DNA of 64,000 nt from Bacteroidia bacterium. Lineage in GTDB: Bacteria; Bacteroidota; Bacteroidia; Bacteroidales; Azobacteroidaceae. The stretch lies in assembly GCA_025999255.1 (NCBI GenBank), contig BNXB01000001.1:15998-79997 (forward strand). The letters are read 5' to 3'. This document shows positions 15,788 through 25,567 of this stretch, piece after piece. The position numbers and the translations under genes were made by a program. Under the pieces are notes generated by a model. The model saw nothing but the letters and a program-made list of their open reading frames with translations. It searched no databases and was not told the origin of the DNA. Every line of letters begins with the position of its first letter. Position 1 is the stretch's first letter.

Positions 15788-15851
15788 ATTTAACAACTAT
15801 TTTGCTGGGCTGGGTTCAATCAGAATCCAGCTAAAGCAATTGTTAGATTAC

Positions 15852-16556
15852 TTATTTCTTCATAAAATGTGCTTTTTCTTCCGGAGAAAAATGTTCAATG
15901 GCATATCTTAAAGAAGTCCGGGGCATGTTTTTATGATGTATTTCAAGGAAATCCGTCAGGGTTTCCTTGTCTTTTTTACCGACTTCACGCAGCATCCATC
16001 CTACGGCTTTATGCATCAGGTCATGTTTATGATTCAGTAGTTTTTCGGAAAGCGCCAACGTTTCCGTATAATCTTTATGCTTGATGAACATCCAGGTAGA
16101 AACAATTGCAATACGTTGTTCCCACAAATTATCGCTTTCAGCCAGTTTATAGAGAATGTCGCGATCTCCTTTGTCTAATAGGTATCCTCCAATGACATCC
16201 CTGCAGGTGACATCTACTAAATCCCAATTATTGGCTTTCCGTGCATTTTTAAGGTAAAAATCGAATATCTTTTTCCGTTCTTCCTCTTTTTTAGATTTTT
16301 TGAATTGTTGAACGAGAAACAATAAACCGGCCAAACGAGCCTCATGATATTCCGAATCCAATAATTTTTGAATTTCAGGAAAAGAAATTCCTTTATTATT
16401 CTTTACGATGTCACGAATTTGTGGGACTACAATTCCCAAAAAGATATCGCCTTCTGCATATTGGCCTTTTCCGGTTTTGAAAAAGCCTTGTAAAAACCTG
16501 GCTTTTTCCGGATTGGCTACGGAAAAAAGTTCCTGAAAAATAAATTCGGCGGTCAT
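15852..16556 (-). CDS. DNA alkylation repair protein, AlkD-like (copy A)
   Basis: This 234-residue protein is all-helical in feel, with HEAT-like repeats as in AlkD-family DNA glycosylases that remove bulky cationic alkyl adducts. Family segments are YHEARLAGLLFLVQQF near residue 70, NNWDLVDVTCRDVIGGYLLDKGD near 113, WEQRIAIVSTWMFIKH near 148 and LMHKAVGWMLREVGKKD near 180. The Trp/Asp-rich concave face residues are in place. It is almost identical to copy B (19493-20197), with three substitutions by eye (I/V twice and D/N). The lipoprotein gene lies 26 bases upstream on the same strand. Confidence 0.88.
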   Translation of the reverse strand: MTAEFIFQELFSVANPEKARFLQGFFKTGKGQYAEGDIFLGIVVPQIRDIVKNNKGISFPEIQKLLDSEYHEARLAGLLFLVQQFKKSKKEEERKKIFDFYLKNARKANNWDLVDVTCRDVIGGYLLDKGDRDILYKLAESDNLWEQRIAIVSTWMFIKHKDYTETLALSEKLLNHKHDLMHKAVGWMLREVGKKDKETLTDFLEIHHKNMPRTSLRYAIEHFSPEEKAHFMKK

Positions 16557-16582
16557 GAAATTAAATTAATGTTGTGAATAAA

Positions 16583-16987
16583 TTACCACATCATTTTAAC
16601 CCTGAATGTCAATGTCGGAGGTACAGGCGGATTTCTGAAATCATTGTATTGAGTGATAAAACGGATGACTCCCGGATAAATTTCACAAGTAGATTGTTCC
16701 GTCCAACGATAAACGCCGCTTGCATCTCTTTCGTAATAATCATAAGGTAAAGGATACAAAACTTCATCTCCGTTGACTGAAGCGACATAGTAAGTATTAA
16801 TTACCCCATGGTCGAATACGTATTTTGTAAGTTCCGGAATATCCACATCACAATAAAAATAAAAATGTTCCGGATGCCAGGTCCATTGTCTGATGGTAAA
16901 ATATTGTTCGTAGGTTTCCACTGGGGTTTCTTCTATACATGAATTTGTTAAAAGAACCGTGAATAGCAATATGAATAATTTCTTCAT
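16583..16987 (-). CDS. Small lipoprotein of unknown function (copy A)
   Basis: The 134-residue protein has a lipoprotein signal (MKKLFILLFTVLLTNSC, lipobox Cys at 17). The mature part is acidic and aromatic, with many Trp/Tyr residues and beta-strand character (EQYFTIRQWTWHPEHFYFYCDVD, then RFITQYNDFRNPPVP, FRVKMMW). I do not recognise a family. It is duplicated with the AlkD-like gene; copy B (20224-20628) differs at a handful of residues. Co-orientation and the 26-base spacing suggest co-transcription with the AlkD-like gene, though the two jobs look unrelated. Confidence 0.75.
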   Translation of the reverse strand: MKKLFILLFTVLLTNSCIEETPVETYEQYFTIRQWTWHPEHFYFYCDVDIPELTKYVFDHGVINTYYVASVNGDEVLYPLPYDYYERDASGVYRWTEQSTCEIYPGVIRFITQYNDFRNPPVPPTLTFRVKMMW

Positions 16988-17078
16988 GATTGATAAATTT
17001 TTAATTTTTTACAAAAGTAAGAAAGTTATTTTTTATTTATATTATTTTTTCCTTAATTCTTTGATTTTTGGAATCAAG

Positions 17079-17179
17079 TATCTACTTTTGTAAAAATGAA
17101 AGAACAAATAATCTAAATATGAAATAGTAGATGAAATAAATAAAAATATATTGATAAAAAGCGTTAGCTTTTATTCTTG
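17079..17179 (+). repeat. 101-bp repeat, copy 2: promoter plus hairpin terminator
   Basis: This is the partner of 10639-10739. It has -7 element TACTTTTG (17083-17090), TTTG at 17060-17063 and the same hairpin near 17155-17175. Identity stops exactly at the G of TTATTCTTG, after which copy 2 runs into an integrase remnant and copy 1 into a long hairpin. Confidence 0.55.
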
Positions 17180-17308
17180 GAAGTGCCGATTAAAACGGTT
17201 AGTAAGATTTTGGGACATTCCGATATAAAGACTACATAGATTTATGCTAAAGTCATTGACAAAAGCAAGCGGGATGCGGTGGATAAGTTGGATGGACTAA
17301 CAGTATAG
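17180..17308 (+). pseudogene. C-terminal remnant of a tyrosine recombinase/integrase
   Basis: The frame reads EVPIKTVSKILGHSDIKTT, a TAG stop (17237-17239), IYAKVIDKSKRDAVDKLDG and a stop. LGH followed by T-x-IYA is the His...Tyr end of Bacteroidetes tyrosine recombinases. The stop replaces the usual Gln just before the catalytic Tyr. Only ~43 codons survive, so this is debris of an integrated element. Confidence 0.75.
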
Positions 17309-17369
17309 CTCCGATTGCTTTTATTTACTAAATATTTATTGTATTTCTGTCGCTAAATTAATAAAAAAG

Positions 17370-18497
17370 ATGTCATTGATAAAGCAAGATAATTTTGAGG
17401 AACTGATAAACAATGTTTATCAAACACATTGCATCTTGCAGGCTGATGCAACTAGAGCTATTAATTTAAATTTGACTGTAAGAAATTGGCTTATCGGCTG
17501 TCATATTGTTGAGTTTGAACAAAATGGAGAAGACAGGGCGCAATATGGAGCTAATTTGTTGGAAGAAATAGCAAAGCGGTTGAAATCAAGAGGATTAAAG
17601 GGATTGCACCGAAGGGCGTTAAATACATGTCGGCTGTTCTATACAACTTATCCTCAAATTTGGCTGACACTGTCAGCCAAATTGAGAAATGACCAACAAC
17701 TATCTGTTTTGCCTGCACTTGCAGATGAAACCAACATTCGGCTGACAGTGTCAGCCAAATCTGACGAAGAAATGGTTTTGCCACCTGAATTGTTGCTGAC
17801 CAGACTGACATTTTCGCATTTTATTGAACTAATCCGTGTGGACGATGATTTGCAAAGATTGTTCTACGAAGTTGAAGCAATTAAAAACAATTGGAATATC
17901 AGAGAATTAAGACGCGCTATTGATACTTCGCTTGCTTTCCGCACTGTCATGTCCACAAACAAGGAAGCCATAATTGCTAAAATCAAAAATCTTAAACCGG
18001 AAACCAATGCGGAAATTATCCGGAATCCGTACGTCTTGGAATTTCTTGATTTGGACGAAAAACCGGAATACAATGAAACCGATATGGAAAAGCAAATACT
18101 GAACCATTTACAGGAATTTTTGTTAGAACTTGGAACAGGATTTTGCTTTGAGGCTCGTCAAAAACGTATCACTTTCAACAACAAGCATTACCGCATTGAT
18201 TTAGTGTTTTATCATAAAATACTGAAATGCAATGTTTTGATTGACTTAAAAATAAGAGAATACGAATATTCCGATGCCGGACAAATGAATTTGTACCTCA
18301 ACTATTATAAGGAAAACGAAAGGACAGAAGGTGATAATCCGCCAATCGGTATTATTCTTTGCGATGAAAAAGATGACGATTTGGTAAGGTATTCAACTTC
18401 CGGGATGGATGACCAATTATTTGTATCCAAATATCTGGTAAAACTTCCTGAAAAGAAAGTACTGGAGAACTTTATGAAAAGGGAATTGAATCAATGA
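17370..18497 (+). CDS. DUF1016 / YhcG-type PDDEXK nuclease domain protein
   Basis: This 375-residue protein has an N-terminal DUF1016 helical region (residues ~10-80, with VRNWLIGCHIVEFEQNGEDRAQYG and LKSRGLKGLHRRALNTCRLFY) and a C-terminal PDDEXK-type nuclease fold (~240-360). The catalytic pattern is HYRIDLVFYHKILKCNVLIDLKI (D...D-x-K), then AGQMNLYLNYY. Such genes often travel with mobile elements and restriction loci, and this one lies between an integrase remnant and a transposase remnant. Residues ~95-135 look like an inserted linker containing two near-copies, WLTLSAKL and RLTVSAKS, each encoded by a palindrome. DNA end processing is the likely activity, but its role is unknown. Confidence 0.85.
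   Translation: MSLIKQDNFEELINNVYQTHCILQADATRAINLNLTVRNWLIGCHIVEFEQNGEDRAQYGANLLEEIAKRLKSRGLKGLHRRALNTCRLFYTTYPQIWLTLSAKLRNDQQLSVLPALADETNIRLTVSAKSDEEMVLPPELLLTRLTFSHFIELIRVDDDLQRLFYEVEAIKNNWNIRELRRAIDTSLAFRTVMSTNKEAIIAKIKNLKPETNAEIIRNPYVLEFLDLDEKPEYNETDMEKQILNHLQEFLLELGTGFCFEARQKRITFNNKHYRIDLVFYHKILKCNVLIDLKIREYEYSDAGQMNLYLNYYKENERTEGDNPPIGIILCDEKDDDLVRYSTSGMDDQLFVSKYLVKLPEKKVLENFMKRELNQ
17657..17683. repeat. 27-bp perfect palindrome inside the DUF1016 gene (unit 1)
   Basis: Arms of 13 bases (AATTTGGCTGACA and its complement) flank a single C at 17670. It lies in frame within the coding sequence and encodes IWLTLSAKL. Confidence 0.85.
17736..17760. repeat. Second copy of the palindrome inside the DUF1016 gene (unit 2)
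   Basis: GGCTGACA-G-TGTCAGCC at 17740-17756 has the same arms as unit 1 with another central base, plus extra matches outside one mismatch. It encodes RLTVSAKS in the same frame. Confidence 0.8.
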
Positions 18498-18623
18498 TTC
18501 ATATTGCCTATTTGCCATTTTAAAATTTGATTTGTAACCTTTACGCTGTATCTACCTGAAATCCGGCATAAAAATTGACAAAATTCCTACCATTTTATGT
18601 TGGCATATTCAGTAAATTGAAAG

Positions 18624-18665
18624 AAAAACGGTTGTTGAAGTAAATTCGGCAACCGATTTTTTTAT
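18624..18665. terminator. Bidirectional terminator-like hairpin
   Basis: The 18498-18800 gap has no gene. CGGTTG (18629-18634) pairs with CAACCG (18650-18655), with A residues before and T residues after, so it could stop transcripts from the DUF1016 gene or from the opposite side. The rest of the gap shows nothing I recognise. Confidence 0.5.
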
Positions 18666-18800
18666 AAAGGAGTTTATATTTTAATATTTTTGGGTCAAAG
18701 CCTTCCTTGCGCTTATTTTTAGATTTTCCGGACATGCGTCTCCCTGTCAATCATTTGATTGATATGAGGTTGATTAAAATATGATTTGTATTTTTTTTTC

Positions 18801-19373
18801 TTAAGCGGATTGTCTTGTTTCTTTCTCAGCTCGTTCCATTTTGGGTATCATCCTGAGAGCATTGGCGGTGTGAACACCAAAGAAAATCCAAAGGATTTCT
18901 GTTTCTTTTGTTCGAGCCTTAATCTTTCTTAGATTGTAATGTTCTTTCTCTGTGCCAAAGCTTCCTTTTAAACGGGTTGACCGTTCGTTGGAAATCATCG
19001 AACGCATCACTCTTCTCTCTGGTTCATCTTTAGCTTTTTTTCCTTTGGGCTTGAAACAGGTATAGATTGGAGTTTGACGAGAGGAGCAATACGTTCTTGT
19101 CTTATTGGTGGCATAAATGCAATCGCCTGCAAAATGGGTTACTTTCTTTCGCATCAAGCGTTGGGCGTATTGGATAGAAGAGATCCCCCGGGTTCCCTCA
19201 TTGAAGGCTTTGAAATCAATATGCTCAATGAAATTGATTCCATCAACCTGTATCAGGTTGGCTTTGGCGCCAAACTCCACCTCCTTGGTTTCTTTTCCCC
19301 GGACAATGGGACGCACATAATGCTTATCAATGCTCACAATTCGGTCGGGACAGCTTTTACGGGTTTGCTGCAT
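18801..19373 (-). pseudogene. 3' fragment of a DDE transposase gene
   Basis: This 190-codon frame is the C-terminal part of an IS5/IS1182-like DDE transposase. Visible segments are VSIDKHYVRPIVRGKETKE (first Asp), THFAGDCIYATNKTR (second Asp) and LKGSFGTEKEHYNLRKIKART (the Glu region). An in-frame TAG lies four codons before the first Met, and nothing upstream resembles the missing N-terminal ~250 residues, so the element is truncated and dead. A strong inverted repeat lies just upstream (19427-19459). The family assignment is from memory of sequence style only. Confidence 0.8.
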
Positions 19374-19426
19374 TTGCTCTTGCTATTCCAGAACCCGGAG
19401 AATCACCTGACACCGTTTCCGGTAAA

Positions 19427-19459
19427 AACCCAACTAACTCGCAATGAATTAGTTGGGTT
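19427..19459. repeat. 14-bp-arm inverted repeat near the transposase fragment
   Basis: AACCCAACTAACTC (19427-19440) pairs with GAATTAGTTGGGTT (19446-19459) except for one mismatch, around a 5-base loop. T-rich sequence follows on the plus strand, so it may be a terminator or the end of the inserted element. Copy B of the duplication begins 27 bases further on. Confidence 0.6.
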
Positions 19460-19492
19460 TAATTATTTATTTACTGAATCAGCCTAGATTAC

Positions 19493-20197
19493 TTATTTCT
19501 TCATAAAATGTGCTTTTTCTTCTGGAGAAAAATGTTCAATGGCATATCTTAAAGAAGTCCGGGGCATGTTTTTATGATGTATTTCAAGGAAATCCGTCAG
19601 GGTTTCCTTGTCTTTTTTACCGACTTCACGCAGCATCCATCCTACGGCTTTATGCATTAAATCATGTTTATGGTTCAATAGTTTTTCGGAAAGCGCCAAC
19701 GTTTCCGTATAATCTTTATGCTTGATGAACATCCAGGTAGAAACAATTGCAATACGTTGTTCCCACAAATTATCGCTTTCAGCCAGTTTATAGAGAATGT
19801 CGCGATCTCCTTTGTTTAACAGGTATCCTCCAATGACATCCCTGCAGGTGACATCTACTAAATCCCAATTATTGGCTTTCCGTGCATTTTTAAGGTAAAA
19901 ATCGAATATCTTTTTCCGTTCTTCCTCTTTTTTAGATTTTTTGAATTGTTGAACGAGAAACAATAAACCGGCCAAACGAGCCTCATGATATTCCGAATCC
20001 AATAATTTTTGAATTTCGGGAAAAGAAATTCCTTTATTATTCTTTACGATGTCACGAACTTGTGGAACTACAATTCCCAAAAAGACATCGCCTTCTGCAT
20101 ATTGGCCTTTTCCGGTTTTGAAAAAGCCTTGTAAAAACCTGGCTTTTTCCGGATTGGCTACGGAAAAAAGTTCCTGAAAAATAAATTCGGCGGTCAT
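19493..20197 (-). CDS. DNA alkylation repair protein, AlkD-like (copy B)
   Basis: This 234-residue paralogue of copy A has the same HEAT-repeat segments (YHEARLAGLLFLVQQF; NNWDLVDVTCRDVIGGYLLNKGD; WEQRIAIVSTWMFIKH). It would excise alkylated bases and start base excision repair in the cytoplasm. It precedes the ABC-F gene in gene order but reads in the same direction, downstream of it and of the lipoprotein gene. Since copy B adjoins the whole ABC-F gene, this is likely the ancestral locus. Both copies are open from start to stop, so either could be active. Confidence 0.88.
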   Translation of the reverse strand: MTAEFIFQELFSVANPEKARFLQGFFKTGKGQYAEGDVFLGIVVPQVRDIVKNNKGISFPEIQKLLDSEYHEARLAGLLFLVQQFKKSKKEEERKKIFDFYLKNARKANNWDLVDVTCRDVIGGYLLNKGDRDILYKLAESDNLWEQRIAIVSTWMFIKHKDYTETLALSEKLLNHKHDLMHKAVGWMLREVGKKDKETLTDFLEIHHKNMPRTSLRYAIEHFSPEEKAHFMKK

Positions 20198-20223
20198 GAA
20201 ATTAAATTAATGTTGTGAATAAA

Positions 20224-20628
20224 TTACCACATCATTTTAACTCTGAATGTCAATGCCGGAGGTACAGGCGGATTTCTGAAATCATTGTATTGAGTGATAA
20301 AACGGATAACTTCCGGATAAATTTCACAAGTAGATTGTTCCGTCCAACGATAAGCGCCGCTTGCATCTCTTTCGTAATAATCATAAGGTAAAGGATACAA
20401 AACTTCATCTCCGTTGACTGAAGCGACATAGTAAGTATTAATTACCCCATGGTCGAATACATATTTTGTAAGTTCCGGAATATCCACATCACAATAAAAA
20501 TAAAAATGTTCCGGATTCCAAGTCCATTGTTTGATGGTAAAATATTGTTCGTAAGTTTCCACTGGGGTTTCTTCTATACATGAATTTGTTAAAAGAATCG
20601 TGAATAGTAATATAAGCAACTTCTTCAT
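20224..20628 (-). CDS. Small lipoprotein of unknown function (copy B)
   Basis: The 134-residue protein has a lipoprotein signal MKKLLILLFTILLTNSC and the same Trp/Tyr-rich acidic body as copy A. Substitutions by eye include F/L and V/I in the signal, R/K and H/N near residues 33-38, and V/A, G/E and T/A later. Conservation of the frame in both copies argues that it is a real gene. It lies 38 bases downstream of the ABC-F stop on the same strand. No family is recognised. Confidence 0.75.
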   Translation of the reverse strand: MKKLLILLFTILLTNSCIEETPVETYEQYFTIKQWTWNPEHFYFYCDVDIPELTKYVFDHGVINTYYVASVNGDEVLYPLPYDYYERDASGAYRWTEQSTCEIYPEVIRFITQYNDFRNPPVPPALTFRVKMMW

Positions 20629-20666
20629 AAGTGATAAATTTTTGATAAAAGTAAAAACGTTATTTT

Positions 20667-22328
<1,662 letters not shown>

Positions 22329-22348
22329 TTATCCGGATAATTAGATTT

Positions 22349-23005
22349 TTATTTTTTTTGTATATGGGGATATTCCCTGAAAATCAGTACTTTTCCCTGA
22401 TTGATTTCAATATTGAAATGATCTTCGGTTGCTTCGTTCAAGGTTCCTTGCCACCATGAGGTAAGTTCCTTTTTGTCTAATGGATATTGGAGGTTGGATG
22501 TAGTAAAAAGGGTGGGCGGGGTAAGACTGAATATCGAAATTTGCTGTCCCCTGAAACTTTCAAATGTTGCCGAACTGTTCATTGAAGTGAAGACGCCGTA
22601 ATCCGTAAGCATTTGGACTCTTGCTTTCATTGTGTAATCGGCCAGTAACGAGATATTTCCTAAACTATGATCTTCCCTTTTTCCGGTTGCCCCGAGAATA
22701 GTAATTTCTTTCCATCCGTTTTTGACACAAAAATGAACGGCTTTTGTCAGGTCGTTGGTTTCCTGGTCAGGATCGTGATTTAAAATAGGGGAATAATGTG
22801 TTTTTATATTTTCGGAAAGACTGTCTAAATCACCGACTATGAAACTGGGCTCAAGACCGGATTTCAACAGGTTCTCCGTCCCCCCGTCGCAACAAATAAT
22901 TCTTTCGGCGTGTTGCAGGAAAGACAAAGGAATTTCATGTTCCGGAAATGTCCCGTTTGCCAGTATTATTGTTTTGAAATCCTGTATAATTGCAATTCTA
23001 TCCAT
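22349..23005 (-). CDS. Thiamine pyrophosphokinase
   Basis: The 218-residue protein transfers pyrophosphate from ATP to thiamine. Family motifs are IICCDGGTENLLKSGLEPSFIVGDLDSLSE (residues ~33-65, the substrate and metal site), HDPDQETNDLTKAVHFC (~79) and ILGATGKREDHSLGNISLL (~103). It overlaps the transporter gene just upstream by 8 bases, so the two are translationally coupled. The pairing with a PnuC-family transporter is the usual Bacteroidetes thiamine salvage arrangement, where intake is trapped by phosphorylation. Confidence 0.94.
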   Translation of the reverse strand: MDRIAIIQDFKTIILANGTFPEHEIPLSFLQHAERIICCDGGTENLLKSGLEPSFIVGDLDSLSENIKTHYSPILNHDPDQETNDLTKAVHFCVKNGWKEITILGATGKREDHSLGNISLLADYTMKARVQMLTDYGVFTSMNSSATFESFRGQQISIFSLTPPTLFTTSNLQYPLDKKELTSWWQGTLNEATEDHFNIEINQGKVLIFREYPHIQKK

Positions 23006-23591
23006 TTTTTATTTCTTCATTTTTCATTGTTTTTTTCCATTCTATCAGTCCGATTAAAGACATTATGGTATAAATGGTGTAAAGTATAGCTGTCGGATAG
23101 AGTTCCAGGTAAATATATAATCCGGTAGCAAAACAATTGGTGAAAATCCATAAGTACCAGTGTTCGACAAATTTGTGCGCAACCATCCAGGTGGCAATGA
23201 TGCTTAAGACAGTAACCAATGTATCCGCATAGGGTACAGATGAATCGGTATAGTTTGAAAGTATCGATGCAATCAATGCAAAAAGTAAAATTCCGATTCC
23301 GGACAACCATCCTGTTGTTTTTATGCCAATGTGAGTGATTTTCAGGCTGCTGGAGCTGTTTTTTGCGTATTTCCAACAATACAGTCCATAAACCGACATC
23401 GCTGCAAAATAGGCATTCATTCCTGTTTCTGCATAAAGTTTGGCTTCGAAAAAAATAAACGTATAAAAAATGGAGCTGATAATCCCGACGATCCACATAG
23501 TCCATTTTTGCCGGACTTCCAGAATCAGGTAAACAAGAGCAAGAAATGCTCCGATAACTTCAATGTAATTGTCTTTTATCCAGTTAATCAT
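22998..23591 (-). CDS. pnuT: PnuC/PnuT-family vitamin transporter, probably for thiamine
   Basis: The 197-residue membrane protein has about seven helices and the PnuC family signatures (WIVGIISSIFYTFIFFEAKLYAETGMNAYF; YGLYCWKYAKN; WYLWIFTNCFATGLYIYLELYPTAILY). PnuC proteins carry nicotinamide riboside, and PnuT relatives carry thiamine. Coupling to a thiamine pyrophosphokinase gene (8-base overlap) favours thiamine, an inference from context. The start overlaps the HAD phosphatase gene by 4 bases, giving a three-gene operon. No TPP riboswitch is seen upstream; the operon starts only a few bases from its promoter. Confidence 0.85.
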   Translation of the reverse strand: MINWIKDNYIEVIGAFLALVYLILEVRQKWTMWIVGIISSIFYTFIFFEAKLYAETGMNAYFAAMSVYGLYCWKYAKNSSSSLKITHIGIKTTGWLSGIGILLFALIASILSNYTDSSVPYADTLVTVLSIIATWMVAHKFVEHWYLWIFTNCFATGLYIYLELYPTAILYTIYTIMSLIGLIEWKKTMKNEEIKNG

Positions 23592-24241
23592 AAAAATGTC
23601 AAAAGTTCCAGGGGATTATCAATAATTGCCTTTGCCCCGCTTTCCAACAATTCTTCCCGGGTTCTGAATCCCCAGGTAACCCCTACTGCAAACATTCCGG
23701 CGGCGTTGGCTGTTTTCATATCTATGTTGGTATCTCCTAAATAGAGGACATTTTTGGGAGAAACATTCAGCTCTTTTGAAATGTATAACGCCGACTCCGG
23801 ATCCGGTTTACGCGGAAAGCGTTCATTCGCTCCCAGGATGATATCGAAACGCCATTTATTCAGAAGATCGGAACCTATTTTTTGTGTCAGCTCATCGGCC
23901 TTATTAGACAACACAGCTAATTTCAGATTTCTTTTTGCCAATGTATCCAGTAGTTCGGGAATACCATCGTATAACCTGGTTTTTTCTGCATACGATTTTC
24001 CGTATTCTTCCATCATCACTTTCAGGCATTCCATTACCTGTGTTTCCTGTTTTTTATTGTCCGGGAGGCATTGATATACTAGGTTTTTCAAGCCGTTTCC
24101 GACAAAATATTTATAGGACTCGTAATCAAAAGTAGGGAAACCGAACCGGATAAGAGTCCGGTTCATGGCATCGGCAATATCAACTAAAGAATCGACCAAT
24201 GTTCCGTCTAAATCAAAAATAACGGTATGGAAAGAATTCAT
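23588..24241 (-). CDS. HAD-superfamily phosphatase, phosphoglycolate phosphatase-like
   Basis: This 217-residue protein has the HAD motifs VIFDLDGTLVDS (nucleophile Asp at ~9), LAVLSNKADE (motif II), a conserved Lys in the RKPDPESALY segment (motif III) and YLGDTNIDMKTANAAG (motif IV). A C1-type cap domain lies between motifs I and II. Candidate substrates are 2-phosphoglycolate or sugar and nucleotide phosphates, and the sequence does not decide. It is first in an operon with the thiamine transporter and kinase. The promoter element (24246-24253) almost touches the ATG, so the mRNA may be leaderless. Confidence 0.9.
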   Translation of the reverse strand: MNSFHTVIFDLDGTLVDSLVDIADAMNRTLIRFGFPTFDYESYKYFVGNGLKNLVYQCLPDNKKQETQVMECLKVMMEEYGKSYAEKTRLYDGIPELLDTLAKRNLKLAVLSNKADELTQKIGSDLLNKWRFDIILGANERFPRKPDPESALYISKELNVSPKNVLYLGDTNIDMKTANAAGMFAVGVTWGFRTREELLESGAKAIIDNPLELLTFL

Positions 24242-24245
24242 AGTA

Positions 24246-24253
24246 CAAAAGTA
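24246..24253 (-). promoter_or_regulatory. Promoter of the HAD-pnuT-thiamine kinase operon
   Basis: CAAAAGTA reads TACTTTTG on the minus strand. It ends five bases before the start codon, so transcription may begin at or next to the ATG (leaderless mRNA). Confidence 0.5.
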
Positions 24254-24296
24254 ATCAATGAATTCTATTCGTGCGAGGTTTTTTAAAATATTCGTG

Positions 24297-24304
24297 TACT
24301 TTTG
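24297..24304 (+). promoter_or_regulatory. Promoter of the SpmAB-like gene
   Basis: TACTTTTG fits TAnnTTTG and lies downstream of the first in-frame ATG (24271). The translation start must therefore be the ATG at 24325. Confidence 0.55.
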
Positions 24305-24324
24305 TACCTTGTAGAATATTTATT

Positions 24325-25557
24325 ATGATTTTAAATTATATCTGGATAGCGTTTTTTCTGATCGCTTTTGTCGTAGGATTATTTAAAGTCGTTTTTTATG
24401 GCGATTTAAATGTCTTTACCGAGATGATGAATGCTTCGTTCTCTTCGGCAAAAAATGCTTTTGAAATTTCTCTTGGTTTGACGGGAGTGTTGTCGCTTTG
24501 GCTTGGTTTCATGAAAATTGGAGAGAAGGGAGGTTTGGTTAATTTCCTTTCGCGTATGGGGTATCCTGTTTTCAGTCGTTTATTTCCGGAGATTCCCAAA
24601 GGCCATCCGGCTACGGGATCGATAATGATGAACATTGCCGCCAATATGCTGAATCTTGATAATGCGGCAACTCCTCTGGGATTGAAGGCGATGAATGAAA
24701 TGCAGGAATTGAATAAAAATAAGGATACGGCATCCAATCCGATGATTATGTTTTTGGTTTTCAATGCTTCCGGTTTGATTCTTATCCCTGTAACGCTGAT
24801 GGTTTACCGGGCGCAAATGGGCGCTGCTAATCCTTCCGATATTTTTATTCCTCTGATGATTGCCACTACTATTGCCACATTGGCCGGAGCTATCTACGTG
24901 TGTATCAGACAAAAAATAAATTTGTTTGATAAAGTTTTGTTAAGCGTTTTCGGAGGATTAATCGCTTTCATTGCCCTGATTGTCTGGTTGTTTCATGCTT
25001 TACCCCAGGAACAGGTTTCCACTTATTCGGGATTGGCTGCCAATTCATTGCTGTTATGTATTATCGTTTCGTTTATTGTAGCCGGAATCAGGAAAAAGGT
25101 GAATGTGTATGATGCCTTTATTGAGGGCGCAAAAGACGGTTTTAAGACTGCTGTGATGATTATTCCTTATTTAGTAGCTATGTTGGTCGGAATCGCTCTT
25201 TTTCGTACTTCAGGAGCCCTGGATTTTTTGGTTGAAGGAATATCTTCGCTGCTTGCTTTATGCGGATTGAATACCGATTTTGTTCCTGCACTTCCTACTG
25301 CCTTTATGAGATCCCTGAGTGGTAATGCCGCTCGTGGGATGATGCTGGATGCAATGCAGACTTACGGAGTAGATTCATTTATAGGACGCTTGTCGTGTAT
25401 ATTTCAGAGTTCTTCCGATACTACATTTTATGTTGTAGCAGTATATTATGGCGCTGTGAACATCAGGAATACACGTTATACTGTTACCGGCGCACTGCTT
25501 GCAGACTTCTTCGGAGTGATTACGGCTATTTTTGTTTGTTATTTATTTTTTGGATAA
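24325..25557 (+). CDS. SpmA/SpmB-like fused nucleoside-recognition (Gate) membrane protein
   Basis: From 24325 this is 410 residues, a single-chain fusion of two Gate domains related to spore maturation proteins A and B. The SpmA-like half has SLGLTGVLSLWLGFMKIGEKGGLVN and ATGSIMMNIAANMLNLDNAATPLGLKAM. The SpmB-like half has ALPTAFMRSLSGNAARGMMLDAM, then IFQSSSDTTFYVVAVYYGAVNI. Many helices run throughout. These proteins are common in non-sporulating Bacteroidetes, and their transport or sensing role is not established. The gene stands alone, divergent from the HAD operon. Confidence 0.88.
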   Translation: MILNYIWIAFFLIAFVVGLFKVVFYGDLNVFTEMMNASFSSAKNAFEISLGLTGVLSLWLGFMKIGEKGGLVNFLSRMGYPVFSRLFPEIPKGHPATGSIMMNIAANMLNLDNAATPLGLKAMNEMQELNKNKDTASNPMIMFLVFNASGLILIPVTLMVYRAQMGAANPSDIFIPLMIATTIATLAGAIYVCIRQKINLFDKVLLSVFGGLIAFIALIVWLFHALPQEQVSTYSGLAANSLLLCIIVSFIVAGIRKKVNVYDAFIEGAKDGFKTAVMIIPYLVAMLVGIALFRTSGALDFLVEGISSLLALCGLNTDFVPALPTAFMRSLSGNAARGMMLDAMQTYGVDSFIGRLSCIFQSSSDTTFYVVAVYYGAVNIRNTRYTVTGALLADFFGVITAIFVCYLFFG

Positions 25558-25567
25558 ATAAAATGAA

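Larger units (their letters stand above)
15844..17065. repeat. Direct duplication, copy A (alkD-like, lipoprotein, ABC-F 3' tail)
   Basis: About 1.22 kb closely matches 19486-20699 in the same orientation. Copy A ends inside what corresponds to the last ~33 bases of the ABC-F gene at 20667, so copy B, whose ABC-F gene is whole, appears to be the parent. The left end shares TTAGATTACTT with 15702-15712, a possible recombination microhomology. Confidence 0.85.

Noticed and set aside
23017-23505. 162-codon frame inside the PnuC-family gene
   Set aside because: Same strand, other frame; its His/Cys/Tyr-rich composition is typical of a shadow of a membrane protein gene.
24241-24330. TPP riboswitch for the thiamine genes
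   Set aside because: Only a few bases separate promoter and start codon, and no THI-box sequence is seen.
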